Of a stretch of DNA of 64,000 nt, positions 32,219-41,543 are shown piece after piece. The notes under the pieces are model-generated. The model searched no databases and was not told the DNA's origin. It was given only the letters and a program-made list of their open reading frames with translations. A program made the translations under genes and the position numbers. The DNA is from JAICMB01 sp035295125 (GTDB lineage: Bacteria > Acidobacteriota > Terriglobia > Bryobacterales > Bryobacteraceae). The first letter of the stretch is position 1. Each line of letters opens with the position of its first letter. The stretch is from NCBI GenBank assembly GCA_035295125.1, contig DATGJP010000020.1:310001-374000 (forward strand), in the 5' to 3' direction.

Positions 32219-32327
32219 GAACTACAATTGTGATATATTCTCACCGTTAACGGGAAATCTGAAGAGGGTGAAGTAAGCCCCAGTAACTAACGCTGGTTAG
32301 ACTTCGTAACGAACGGGGACAGTACAA

Positions 32328-34253
32328 TTGTGCGGAATCACTGGCTTTACACACGATAAGTGTAATCCGGATAGCAGGCGCATCCGTGAAGCGACACGAT
32401 CCCTGGCTCATCGGGGACCCGATCAGCAGGCGACCTATGCGTCCGATCATGTTTCGATGGGCGCAGTACGGCTTCGGATCATCGACCTGAATGGTGGTGA
32501 TCAGCCCATCACGTCGGAAGACGGCGATACTACTGTCGTCTTCAATGGCGAAATTTATAACAACACAGAGCTACGTAATGAGTTGTGTCGCCGCGGCAAA
32601 AAGTTCCAAACTTCTTGCGACACGGAAACGGTTCTCCAGGCGTTCCTCGAATGGGACACGGATTGCTTCGAACGCCTGCGGGGAATGTTCGCCGTGGCGC
32701 TATGGTCCGAATCCCAACGGCGCCTGATTCTGGCACGCGACCGGATGGGCATCAAGCCCCTTTATATCTGCCGGCGCGGCCGGAACCTGTACTTCGGTTC
32801 GGAGCTTAAGTCCCTCTTCACCCACCCCGAGATCGACCGCCGTCTTAATCCCGAGGCCTTGCACTATTTCACGTCGTTGAACTACGTGCCCGGCCCCTTA
32901 ACCATGATCGAGGGCATCGAAAAGCTCAAGCCCGGTCACTGGCTGGAATGGAAGGACGGCCGCGAGCGGGAGCGGGCGTATTGGAGCTTACGATTTGAGC
33001 CCGACGAATCCCGTTCCGCCGAATCGGCCGCCGAGGAACTCGATCACCTTCTTCGCCAATCCGTCCGGGAACACCTCGTGTCAGACGTCCCGCTCGGCGT
33101 GTGGGCCAGCGGCGGACTGGATTCCTCCACAGTTCTGCATTACGCCGCCGAAGCGAATCATAGCGGCCTCAAAACGTTCTCCATCACTTTCCAAGGCCGC
33201 GAATTCGACGAAAGCAGTTACGCGCGTCAGGTAGCGACGTATTACGGCACCGATCATTACGAACTCGACCTGAACCCCGCACTCGACCTGGCTGGAGCCA
33301 TTGAAGAAATCGCCTACTACTCCGATGAGCCCGGCGCAGATGCGGGAGCGTTACCCGTCTGGTTCCTCTCGCGCATGAGCCGCCAGCACGTGACGGTGGC
33401 TTTAAGCGGCGAAGGAGCCGACGAATTGTTCGGCGGCTATCAAACCTACCTGGCCGACCGCTACTACCGCTCCCTGAGCCGGGTGCCCGAATCCGCCCGC
33501 CGTGCCGCGTTATCTATGTCCCGGTGGCTGCCGGTGTCGAACGCGAAGATCGGCTTCGATTACAAAGTGCGGAGGATGCTCACCGGCTCGTTCCTGTCCC
33601 CAGCCGACGCTCACCTCTATTGGAATGGCACGTTTTCGGAAGCCGAGAAGAAGAACCTCCACATTCGCAACGGCCATCCCCCGGTCGGCGACCTGATGCA
33701 TAATCTGCCGCCGGTTGCGTCGGAATCGGGGACCCTGAATCGCTATCTGTGGCTGGATCAATGCTACTATCTTCCTGACGACATCCTCTATAAATGCGAC
33801 CGCATGAGCATGGCGCATTCGCTCGAAGTGCGTCCTCCGTTTTTGGATCACCGGATTGTGGAGTTCGCGGCACGTTTGCCACAGCGTCTCAAAATCAGGG
33901 GCTCCGAACTGAAATCTCTTCTCCGCGGCATGATGAAGGACAAGCTTCCTCGCACGGTGCTAACGCGCAAGAAGGAAGGCTTCGATATTCCCGCCCACGA
34001 CTGGCTGCGTGGTCCGCTGCGGCCTTTGCTGCTCGACACCTTGACCCGCGATGCCGTCGAGGATTCCGGTTTGTTCCACTGGCCCGAGGTCAACAGGCTC
34101 CTCAATCGCCATCTGGAGCGACAGGCTAACCTCGGATACCATCTATGGGGCCTGCTAACGCTGTTCCTTTGGATCCGCCGATGGGGCATTCAAACCACGC
34201 CGGAGCTGGAGGACAGGCGGGAATTGATCGGCGCTGCCGCCATTACCAGCTAA
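32328..34253 (+). CDS. asnB: Glutamine-hydrolysing asparagine synthase (AsnB-type)
   Basis: A 641-residue class II glutamine amidotransferase. It starts with TTG then TGC, so the mature chain begins at Cys2 (CGITGF), the catalytic nucleophile. The N-terminal glutaminase domain includes VFNGEIYNNTELR. The synthetase domain has the P-loop-like LGVWASGGLDSSTV and the SGEGADELFGGYQTY segment. The unusual TTG start follows a GGGGAC site. Such copies are often found in polysaccharide clusters, as here, and can amidate sugar acids rather than aspartate. Confidence 0.9.
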   Translation: MCGITGFTHDKCNPDSRRIREATRSLAHRGPDQQATYASDHVSMGAVRLRIIDLNGGDQPITSEDGDTTVVFNGEIYNNTELRNELCRRGKKFQTSCDTETVLQAFLEWDTDCFERLRGMFAVALWSESQRRLILARDRMGIKPLYICRRGRNLYFGSELKSLFTHPEIDRRLNPEALHYFTSLNYVPGPLTMIEGIEKLKPGHWLEWKDGRERERAYWSLRFEPDESRSAESAAEELDHLLRQSVREHLVSDVPLGVWASGGLDSSTVLHYAAEANHSGLKTFSITFQGREFDESSYARQVATYYGTDHYELDLNPALDLAGAIEEIAYYSDEPGADAGALPVWFLSRMSRQHVTVALSGEGADELFGGYQTYLADRYYRSLSRVPESARRAALSMSRWLPVSNAKIGFDYKVRRMLTGSFLSPADAHLYWNGTFSEAEKKNLHIRNGHPPVGDLMHNLPPVASESGTLNRYLWLDQCYYLPDDILYKCDRMSMAHSLEVRPPFLDHRIVEFAARLPQRLKIRGSELKSLLRGMMKDKLPRTVLTRKKEGFDIPAHDWLRGPLRPLLLDTLTRDAVEDSGLFHWPEVNRLLNRHLERQANLGYHLWGLLTLFLWIRRWGIQTTPELEDRRELIGAAAITS

Positions 34254-36004
34254 TCGTCGTACTGTTCGCCGCGGCGGTCTTTCTGGCTTGCGCCATCAGT
34301 CCGCCGTCGTTGATGGATGATGTCGATGCCGTCCAGGCGCAGATTGCCCGCAACATGCTCGAATCGGGCGATTGGGTCACGGCGCATCTGAACGGCGTCG
34401 CTTATCTCGAAAAATCTCCGCTCAAATACTGGTCGATGGCGATTTCGTTCGCTGTTTTCGGAGTGCACGACTGGTCCGCCCGCATTCCGATGGTTCTCTT
34501 CACCGTCCTGCTCTGCTGGGTGACCGCCCGCATGGGCGCCTGGGCATTTTCCGAGCGGGCGGGCCTCTATGCCGGCATGGGACTCGCCACCTGCATCGGC
34601 CTGTTTCTGTTCACACGAATCCAGATTCCTGATGCCGCGTTAACCCTCGCCGTGGCCCTGGCACTCTGGGCCTTCCTGCGCGCACTCGATGCCGACGAGC
34701 ATCATCCGAGGTGGTGGGCAGCGGTGATGGCGGCCAGCATTGCCGTCGGCCTGCTTTTGAAAGGCCTGATCGCTGCGCTCTTTCCGGTTGGAGCCGCCCT
34801 CGTCTACCTTGCGCTTACCCACCAACTGTTCCGCCGCGAGACATGGAAACGACTGCGGCCGTTCTCGGGAGCCCTGATTATCCTGATCATTGCCGCCCCC
34901 TGGCACATCCTTGCCACGCTGCGAAATCCGCCATACTTTGCGTGGACCCTCGAAAGCGTCCCGGGCCAGTATCACGGCTTTTTCTGGTTCTATTTCATCA
35001 ACGAACACCTCCTGCGATTCCTGAACCGGCGCTATCCGCGCGACTACAATACCGTTCCGCGGCTCTACTTCTGGCTGTTTCACTTGATCTGGCTGTATCC
35101 CTGGAGCATGTTCTTTCCGGCCATCGCCAAGCTGGGATACAAGCCGCTCGACCGCGCCGGGCGGATGCGTCTCCTGGCCCTCTGCTGGGCCGGCTTTGTC
35201 CTGGTGTTCTTCACGTTCTCATCCACCCAGGAATACTATTCGATGCCGGTCTATCCGGCCTTCATGCTGCTGATCGGTTTCGCGATGGCCGCCGGGAGCC
35301 GCTGGTTGTCCATTGGACGCTGGATTGTGGCGGGGCTTTCGATCGCTTCCATGATCGCTATCGGTTTCATCCTCAGCCAGGTTTGGAACACGCCGGCTCC
35401 GGGCGACATCTCGCGGGCTCTGACCCAACATCCGGAAGCCTACACGCTTTCGCTGGGCCATATGGGCGACCTGACCCTGCAGTCGTTCGCCTACCTCCGG
35501 ACGCCGCTGGTTCTGGCGGGTATCGCTTTCTTGATCGGAGCGGCCGGAACCCTGCTGTGGCGAGGCGCCAAGGCATACTTTGCCATGGCGGTCATGATGG
35601 TCGTGTTCTTCCAGGCCGCCCGACTCGCCCTGGTAGTTTTCGACCCCTACCTTTCATCGCGCCCGCTGGCCAACGCATTGATGGCCGCTCCTCCGGGCCA
35701 GTTGATCGAAGACAACGCCTACTACACATTTTCCTCAGTGTTTTTTTATACCAACCGCCGCGGCCTGCTGCTCAATGGACGCCAGACCAACCTGGAATAC
35801 GGATCCTACGCGCCAGACGCGCCCAACGTCTTCATCGACGACCCGCAGTTCGTGGATCTTTGGAAGCAGCCGCAGCGCTATTACCTGCTCATCGAAGGCC
35901 CGAACGTGCCTCGCATCGATGCCCTGGTGGGCAAAGCGGCGCTGCACACCGTCGCCGAGAGCGGTGGCAAATTCCTGTTCACCAATCATGCGGCTTCTGA
36001 TTGA
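34181..36004 (+). CDS. ArnT-like GT-C glycosyltransferase
   Basis: A 607-residue membrane protein with about ten or more hydrophobic helices. It has the GT-C first-loop acidic motif SLMDDVDAVQAQIARNMLESGD and then LNGVAYLEKSPLKYWSMA, typical of ArnT/PMT-like enzymes using polyprenyl-phosphate sugars. ATG 34181 is preferred over 34145, which is only 12 codons upstream; both overlap the end of asnB. It likely transfers a sugar on the periplasmic side, onto lipid A or a glycan. The acceptor is unknown. Confidence 0.83.
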   Translation: MGHSNHAGAGGQAGIDRRCRHYQLIVVLFAAAVFLACAISPPSLMDDVDAVQAQIARNMLESGDWVTAHLNGVAYLEKSPLKYWSMAISFAVFGVHDWSARIPMVLFTVLLCWVTARMGAWAFSERAGLYAGMGLATCIGLFLFTRIQIPDAALTLAVALALWAFLRALDADEHHPRWWAAVMAASIAVGLLLKGLIAALFPVGAALVYLALTHQLFRRETWKRLRPFSGALIILIIAAPWHILATLRNPPYFAWTLESVPGQYHGFFWFYFINEHLLRFLNRRYPRDYNTVPRLYFWLFHLIWLYPWSMFFPAIAKLGYKPLDRAGRMRLLALCWAGFVLVFFTFSSTQEYYSMPVYPAFMLLIGFAMAAGSRWLSIGRWIVAGLSIASMIAIGFILSQVWNTPAPGDISRALTQHPEAYTLSLGHMGDLTLQSFAYLRTPLVLAGIAFLIGAAGTLLWRGAKAYFAMAVMMVVFFQAARLALVVFDPYLSSRPLANALMAAPPGQLIEDNAYYTFSSVFFYTNRRGLLLNGRQTNLEYGSYAPDAPNVFIDDPQFVDLWKQPQRYYLLIEGPNVPRIDALVGKAALHTVAESGGKFLFTNHAASD

Positions 36005-37070
36005 TGCCACTTCCCTGCTTCTGAGAAGCGCGGGCGTCAAGAGCTATACCTATCACTGGATGCGTGCGATGCGCGAGATCGCGGGTCCGGACGAGATCCT
36101 CGGGTTCCCGTACGTTGGCGCATTCGGAGGCCTGATGCATGAAGGCTCCATGCTCTCCAGAGCCGCCACGATCCCACGGCTGGCGCTGCTCTACGCGGTA
36201 AACTTTCCCGGAAATCCGATGCTGGAATGGATCGCGCGGCGAGCCGACATTTTCCACGTGTCAAACCAGCTTCGCCGCAATATTCCGAAACGTACTCGGG
36301 TCACCGCGACCGTCCACGACCTGACCTGCTGGACCATGCCGGAACTCCATACCCCCGCCAACGTTCTTGCCGACAAGGCGTTCGCGGAGCACACGTTGAA
36401 GCGCGCCGACGGGCTGATCGCCGTCTCTGAGAATACGCGCCAGGATGCGATACGCATGCTCGGAATCAACGAAGCAAAAATCCGGACCATCCATTCGGGA
36501 GTCCCGGACGAGTATTTCGACGCGAAGCCGATCCCCCGCGCAAGGCCGTACGTGCTCTTTGTGGGCACCATCGAGCCCCGCAAGAATATTCCCATGCTGC
36601 TCGACGCCTGGGAGCACATGCGCTACCGCAGGGAGTACGATCTGGTGATTGCCGGCGCCACGGGATGGGGATCGGAAGCGACGCTGGCCCGTCTTCGGGC
36701 CGGTGTCCACAATGTTCACCATATCGGCTATATCAGGGAGAAGGACCTGCCGGGCCTTACTGCCGGCGCGACGGCTTTTATCTATCCGTCACTGTATGAA
36801 GGCTTCGGCTTCCCGGTCGCGCAGGCTATGGCGGCCGGGGTCCCGGTGATCACCTCGAACAACTCGTGCCTGCCGGAGGTCGCAGGAGACGGCGCGCTCT
36901 ATGTCGAGCCGAAAAGTCCGTCGTCGATATACCTGGCGCTGGAGAAACTGCTCGAATCGGCGGAATTACGCGCGCAAATTGCGGCGCGAGGACGGCGCCA
37001 GGCGGAAAAATACCGCTGGCGCCGCTGCGCCGAACAGAGCCTGCAGTGGTTTAGAGACCTGATCCGCTAA
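35988..37070 (+). CDS. GT4-family glycosyltransferase
   Basis: A 360-residue GT-B glycosyltransferase. The start ATG 35988 lies 17 bases before the end of the previous gene, so the two are coupled. The C-terminal domain shows the GT4 pattern: LFVGTIEPRKNIPMLLDAW, then SLYEGFGFPVAQAMAAGVPVI with the E-x7-E region. The N-terminal Rossmann domain begins MRLLIDATSLLLRSAGV. It acts in the cytoplasm, probably in building the glycan of this cluster. Confidence 0.9.
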   Translation: MRLLIDATSLLLRSAGVKSYTYHWMRAMREIAGPDEILGFPYVGAFGGLMHEGSMLSRAATIPRLALLYAVNFPGNPMLEWIARRADIFHVSNQLRRNIPKRTRVTATVHDLTCWTMPELHTPANVLADKAFAEHTLKRADGLIAVSENTRQDAIRMLGINEAKIRTIHSGVPDEYFDAKPIPRARPYVLFVGTIEPRKNIPMLLDAWEHMRYRREYDLVIAGATGWGSEATLARLRAGVHNVHHIGYIREKDLPGLTAGATAFIYPSLYEGFGFPVAQAMAAGVPVITSNNSCLPEVAGDGALYVEPKSPSSIYLALEKLLESAELRAQIAARGRRQAEKYRWRRCAEQSLQWFRDLIR

Positions 37071-37821
37071 CCGCGAACTCGTAGCAAACCCGCAGCCACC
37101 CGCCTTCGGTTGGCTGTCCGCAGAGGGCGTACGCACCGGGAGAAAGCGGCGATTGCGGACGGACAGAAACCGATTCGGAACTGGCCTGCGTAATCGTGAT
37201 GGGATGCAGATCGCGCGAATCGAACACGTTGTCGCTGAAGTAATCGCCGCCGAACCCATTGCGCGACCTTACGCGGAACTGCCGGGAATCGCCCGAGCGG
37301 CCGACGCTCACCAGTTGCCACGCGTTATCGGCTCCGAAACCCTGCAGGACAATCGTCGGGGTGGTGTCGGAGATCTGTGCCGGCAAGGCAGCCGCGGCCA
37401 CCGCTACGTTGACCACGTGATGTTGAAACACGCTAAACCGCGCCATGAAAGGCGGCATGAACGTGAAACTGCGGAGAGGCGTTTCGTTGTTGCCGGCCCG
37501 GTAGAACGCACCGCGTGGCCGCGGAACCTCCATACCCGGATCGACATCGTTGCGCGCCCAGAGGACCGTGTTCAGCACCCGTTCGGAGGCGCCCGCCTGT
37601 CCCAGCGCGACTAGCGCCGCGGCGGAGGTGTCGAAGTGCGCCGTGCCGCGCCGCGCTTCCACCTCGATGGTCGTAATGATGGTGCTCTCCGGCAGCCTGG
37701 CGTTCAGCATGGAAAGGACGTCGGAATTTGCGAATCCCGCAGGTGCGTTTTGCGCTACTGCGGCCGGCAAAAGAGCCACGGCGCAGAGTCCGGCGAGCAG
37801 GAAAAATCTTGTGTACCGCAT
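37051..37821 (-). CDS. Secreted hypothetical protein
   Basis: A 256-residue secreted protein (MRYTRFFLLAGLCAVALLPAAVAQN). The N-terminal helix pair FANSDVLSMLNARLPESTIITTIE is a recurring pattern in acidobacterial secreted proteins. The rest is beta-rich (RSFTFMPPFMARFSVFQHHVVN, QLVSVGRSGDSRQFRV). No domain recognised. It overlaps the convergent GT4 gene by 20 bases. An operator-like double palindrome lies over its promoter region. Confidence 0.72.
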   Translation of the reverse strand: MRYTRFFLLAGLCAVALLPAAVAQNAPAGFANSDVLSMLNARLPESTIITTIEVEARRGTAHFDTSAAALVALGQAGASERVLNTVLWARNDVDPGMEVPRPRGAFYRAGNNETPLRSFTFMPPFMARFSVFQHHVVNVAVAAAALPAQISDTTPTIVLQGFGADNAWQLVSVGRSGDSRQFRVRSRNGFGGDYFSDNVFDSRDLHPITITQASSESVSVRPQSPLSPGAYALCGQPTEGGWLRVCYEFAVSGSGL

Positions 37822-37857
37822 GGAAATCCTCCTGAATGGGACGCTCGTTCGAGTGCG

Positions 37858-37863
37858 ATTGTA
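37858..37863 (-). promoter_or_regulatory. Likely -10 box of the gene starting at 37821
   Basis: On the minus strand TACAAT lies about 36 bases before the start codon. A -35 element at the normal spacing would fall at 37881-37886, inside the first copy of the TAGTACTAGTACTA palindrome, so a bound protein there should block transcription. Confidence 0.4.
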
Positions 37864-37882
37864 GCAAATAAGAAGAATTCCC

Positions 37883-37917
37883 TAGTACTAGTACTAGAGC
37901 ATTTAGTACTAGTACTA
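37883..37917. promoter_or_regulatory. Twin 14-bp palindrome, probable operator
   Basis: TAGTACTAGTACTA occurs at 37883-37896 and again at 37904-37917. Each copy is its own reverse complement, and their centres are 21 bp apart, two helical turns, suiting two stacked repressor dimers. The left copy covers the -35 position of the gene at 37821. The right copy includes the stop codon of the methyltransferase gene. Confidence 0.55.
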
Positions 37918-39681
37918 AGTGATTTCAGCCCACGTTTCGACAAAAGCATTCTGGGGCGGTTCGTCGAACCACATCACCCATTCCTGGACCAAAGTGACCC
38001 GAAAAAGGTACCGGCCCGGAGTCGCCGGAGCGCTGAGCTGCATCTCGACGTCCTCAGTGGAACCGGCCTTCAGCGTGGGAATTACGGACCGGATTCCGTC
38101 ATAAGCAACAACTTGCCGCTCCTCGGAATAGCAGTGATACGAAAGATGAACGGGGTGTGGAGGACGGCTTTTCAGATCCACGGCGCTATTATTCGTCAGC
38201 CGCACGCGGGCTTGAAAGCGCGAATTCCTGCGAACCGCGCCGGGCATCTCCAGCAATTCGATACGGACGTCGATCGGCGGGGTAACCCGCGGCATGGCGA
38301 GCCGCTCCCGCAGCCAGCCCGCACTGATCGGCGCGTGCGATGCAACGGCGAACAAATCTCCGGCAGACCGCATTTCGGCGATCGAAAACCGGCGTTCCAG
38401 ATTCTCGAATGGATTCGCCAGATCATGAGCGGCGAACCATAGCACGACGTGAGGGAAATGCTCTCGGAGCTGCCGTCGCAGCACGCGTGGCGACTGCTCG
38501 TTAATATGCATGAGCTGCTCGTAGCGCGAGCGAGGTTCGAGAGGCAGGTATGCGTCGATTTTGCGAGCCTCCCGCCGGCGCCGCCGATACTCATATTCGT
38601 AGTACCAAACGTTGGGAAATGTGTGGAGCACGAACAAACCTTGCGGTGAAAGGTGCGCCGCCAGGCGTGCATACAGGCGGTCCAATTCCCCCGCCGTGAG
38701 GTGCTCGATAAGATCCGAGGCAATCATCACGTCATACTGCCCAGAAAGTTTGGCATCGTTCACATCGGCAGCGTGAAAATGAACTGCCGGGGCGGCCGCT
38801 CGTGCGAGTTCAATCGCCGCTTCTGAATAGTCAACCGCAGTAACGTCGTGTCCCAGGCGCAACAGGTGGGCACTCAACTCACCGCGGCCGCATCCCAGAT
38901 CGAGTGCAAGACCGATGGGCGAGAGTTCCGCGAGATCGGCCACCGTTCGAAGCCTCCAATCGCTGAGGCTGAGCCCCTTGTCACGCTTGTACGCCTCGAA
39001 CCCGCCGCAATCCTGGAGATAGTAGGAGGCCGTGTAAGCAGACCGGATCTCCCCGCTGTTCGACACGCGTGAGGGCGCCTCGGCGGCCGGAAGCAGCGTA
39101 ATCAGCAACTCGCCTGCGTAGCCAGGCAGGATCAGGCAGCTCTCGATGGCGGCGCGATAGCAATACAGGAAATCAGAGACGTGCAGGAAGTTATTGCGCG
39201 TCCAGAAAAACCCGTCGACCAAAATGTGGCGCGTCTGTCGCAAGGCTTTTCGCAGGTCGCCAATCGTCCCGTTCTCGTCCTGTTGCCCATCGACATGGAT
39301 CAAATCGTAGGGGCCGCCGGGGAATTCCTGAAGCTGCTGCGAGTCGGCTACAAGGAAATTGGCTTTACGCCCGGTGGTGATCCGGCGCGCCCACTCGACC
39401 GCGCCCGCAACGCCACCAAATGTCTCCGAATCGTTGTCGATGCCCAGGTATTCGGCGTCGGGACAGGCATCGAGGAACGCGGCGGCGGAATAGCCAAACC
39501 GCACTCCGATCTCGAGGATCCGTTTCGGCTGCAAGGCGCGCGCGATGGCCCACTTCATGCGGTAGTAGGGAAGCCACTCGCTAAAGAGGTGTTTCGACGG
39601 ATCCGCGGGGTTGGCCGAAGTGCGGAAGTCGTAGCCCGTTGCCGACGCCAACTCCAGGATCTTGGCCGGGTCGAGCGTCAT
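37915..39681 (-). CDS. Tandem methyltransferase fused to Wzt_C-like domain
   Basis: A 588-residue protein with two class I SAM domains. The first (about 1-200) has motif I EIGVRFGYSA at 57-66 and IHVDG at 128-132, as in Methyltransf_24. The second (about 255-410) has LDLGCGRGE at 260-268. The C-terminal 120 residues (DVRIELLEMPGAVRRNSRFQ...) form a beta sandwich like the carbohydrate-binding Wzt_C domain of O-antigen exporters. It likely methylates glycan ends or sugars. It lies beside, but is opposite in strand to, the glycosyltransferases and overlaps the S9 peptidase gene by four bases. Confidence 0.8.
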   Translation of the reverse strand: MTLDPAKILELASATGYDFRTSANPADPSKHLFSEWLPYYRMKWAIARALQPKRILEIGVRFGYSAAAFLDACPDAEYLGIDNDSETFGGVAGAVEWARRITTGRKANFLVADSQQLQEFPGGPYDLIHVDGQQDENGTIGDLRKALRQTRHILVDGFFWTRNNFLHVSDFLYCYRAAIESCLILPGYAGELLITLLPAAEAPSRVSNSGEIRSAYTASYYLQDCGGFEAYKRDKGLSLSDWRLRTVADLAELSPIGLALDLGCGRGELSAHLLRLGHDVTAVDYSEAAIELARAAAPAVHFHAADVNDAKLSGQYDVMIASDLIEHLTAGELDRLYARLAAHLSPQGLFVLHTFPNVWYYEYEYRRRRREARKIDAYLPLEPRSRYEQLMHINEQSPRVLRRQLREHFPHVVLWFAAHDLANPFENLERRFSIAEMRSAGDLFAVASHAPISAGWLRERLAMPRVTPPIDVRIELLEMPGAVRRNSRFQARVRLTNNSAVDLKSRPPHPVHLSYHCYSEERQVVAYDGIRSVIPTLKAGSTEDVEMQLSAPATPGRYLFRVTLVQEWVMWFDEPPQNAFVETWAEIT

Positions 39682-41543
39682 TTACTAAACGGCAACCAGT
39701 CTTCTTCCGCAGTCGGCGGTTCCGCTCGGCCGCCCAGGTATTTCGCGAGAAAATCCTCGGTAGCAGCCCAGAAGCGCATGCTGTTTTCGGGGCGGGCGAA
39801 GCCGTGTCCTTCGTCTGGAAAGACGATGTACTCCACCGGTTTGCCGCGCTCCCGCATCGCGTGAACGATCTGGTCGCTCTCCGCCTGCTTCACGCGCGGA
39901 TCGTTGGCGCCCTGCCCAATGAGCAGCGGAACCTTAATCTGGTCCGCTTTGAAGAGCGGCGATCGTTCCCTCAGGAATTCCTGTTCCGTGTCGAGATTGC
40001 CGACCCGTTTATCCATCATGGCCTTCATGGGCACCCAGTACGGCGGAATCGTGCTCAGCAACGTCATCAGGTTCGAGGGGCCAACGATGTCCACGCCACA
40101 GGTAAACTCGTCGGGTGTGAATGCCAGCGCCGCGAGAACCGCATAGCCACCGTAACTGCCGCCCATGATCCCAAACCGGCTGGGATCGGAATAGCCCTGC
40201 TCGATCGCCCAGCGCTTGGCGTCAATCAGGTCGTCGTGCATCTTCGCGCCCCATTCTTTATCGCCGGCATTGAGATGCGCTTTGCCATAACCGGTAGAAC
40301 CGCGGAAATTCACCTGCAGCACCGCATAGCCGCGATTAGCGAGCATCTGGACGAGGGCGCTGTAACCCCAAACATCCCGCGTCCAGGGGCCGCCATGTAC
40401 CAGCAGCACGGTCGGGGCGTTCTTTTCGACGCCCACCGGCATGGTCAGATATCCCCAGATGGGGCGGCCATCGCGCGCGGTATAGCGGATGGTCTGCATT
40501 TTGGCGAGCGGATACTTGGCCAGCTCCGGATAAGAGGCGAACAGGAATTCCAGGCGTTTTTCGTCGCGATAATAGATGTGAAAGTCCGGCGAGGCATCGT
40601 CCGCGGCGAACGCAATCACCCAGATCCTGTCGTCGAGACTGCGGCTGACGACGTGGAAGTCGTCGCCGTGCGACTGCATCAGGAACATGAAATCGGGGCG
40701 GATCGCTTCGTCGAGAATCTGCCATTCCGTCTTGGCGCGGACGAAGGAAACAGCTTGTAGGTGCCGCTGCTTCGGATGGATAATTGCGCCGCTGACGTCG
40801 TACTCCGGGTCGCCTGCCACCACACTGGCGGCCCCGGATTCCATGTCGACCTCCAGCAGTCGCGAGGCGTTGGCATCGACGCTGGAAATGAGTAACAGGC
40901 GGCGATTGTCCGGCGAGAAGCCGGCGACGCCACCAGGATTCTCGTCAGGACCCCAGCGCTGAAACGGCCGCCATGCAGAGTCGGCATCGGACCGGATGCG
41001 AATCTCCTGCCAGCCGCCCGGCAATATGGCTTCGGCGGCGCGAATCTGCAAGGCGTTGTCGGCTGTCCAACCCGAGACGTCGCCAGGATTTTCAGTGTCC
41101 GACTCTCCTTCACCCTTGTCGAAGTGCAGGCGATAAACATCGAACAACTCCGGGTTGCGATGATTCATGCCGATCAGCATTTCGTCGGGTTGTAAAGGGT
41201 CGACGGCGATGATCTCCGCGCGAACGTTCTCGAAAGGCGTCAGGTCCTTCGCGGCGCGCGTTTCGATATGAACCTGGTGGACATGGAAATTCTCGTTGCC
41301 GCCGACATCCTGGCGGTAGAGAATGTGCTGGCTGTCCGGCTGCCAGAAGTAGGAATGAATGCCGCGCTGGCGGTCGTGCGTAACGGGATGGTCGTCGTTT
41401 TTGCCGAGCGTTCGAACCCAGACATTCAGAACACCCTCGTCGGGGGCCAGGTACGCCAGCATTTTTCCATCGCGCGAAACTCGCGCGGATGCTTTCTCAG
41501 GATTGCCGAACAGAACGCGACGTGGGATCAGTGGAGCGGTCAT
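39678..41543 (-). CDS. S9-family prolyl oligopeptidase-like peptidase
   Basis: A 621-residue S9 peptidase without a signal peptide. A propeller with repeated strand patterns makes up residues 1 to about 340. The C-terminal alpha/beta-hydrolase domain holds GGSYGGYAVLAALAF with the nucleophile serine, then DPRVKQAESDQI and PDEGHGFARPENS with the catalytic aspartate and histidine. It overlaps both flanking genes by four bases, so it belongs to the ABC/methyltransferase transcript. It may be a dipeptidyl or acylaminoacyl peptidase. Confidence 0.9.
   Translation of the reverse strand: MTAPLIPRRVLFGNPEKASARVSRDGKMLAYLAPDEGVLNVWVRTLGKNDDHPVTHDRQRGIHSYFWQPDSQHILYRQDVGGNENFHVHQVHIETRAAKDLTPFENVRAEIIAVDPLQPDEMLIGMNHRNPELFDVYRLHFDKGEGESDTENPGDVSGWTADNALQIRAAEAILPGGWQEIRIRSDADSAWRPFQRWGPDENPGGVAGFSPDNRRLLLISSVDANASRLLEVDMESGAASVVAGDPEYDVSGAIIHPKQRHLQAVSFVRAKTEWQILDEAIRPDFMFLMQSHGDDFHVVSRSLDDRIWVIAFAADDASPDFHIYYRDEKRLEFLFASYPELAKYPLAKMQTIRYTARDGRPIWGYLTMPVGVEKNAPTVLLVHGGPWTRDVWGYSALVQMLANRGYAVLQVNFRGSTGYGKAHLNAGDKEWGAKMHDDLIDAKRWAIEQGYSDPSRFGIMGGSYGGYAVLAALAFTPDEFTCGVDIVGPSNLMTLLSTIPPYWVPMKAMMDKRVGNLDTEQEFLRERSPLFKADQIKVPLLIGQGANDPRVKQAESDQIVHAMRERGKPVEYIVFPDEGHGFARPENSMRFWAATEDFLAKYLGGRAEPPTAEEDWLPFSK

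Noticed and set aside
34711..36000. 429-codon frame on the plus strand
   Set aside because: Out-of-frame shadow of the ArnT-like gene, very rich in Arg, Pro and Ala.
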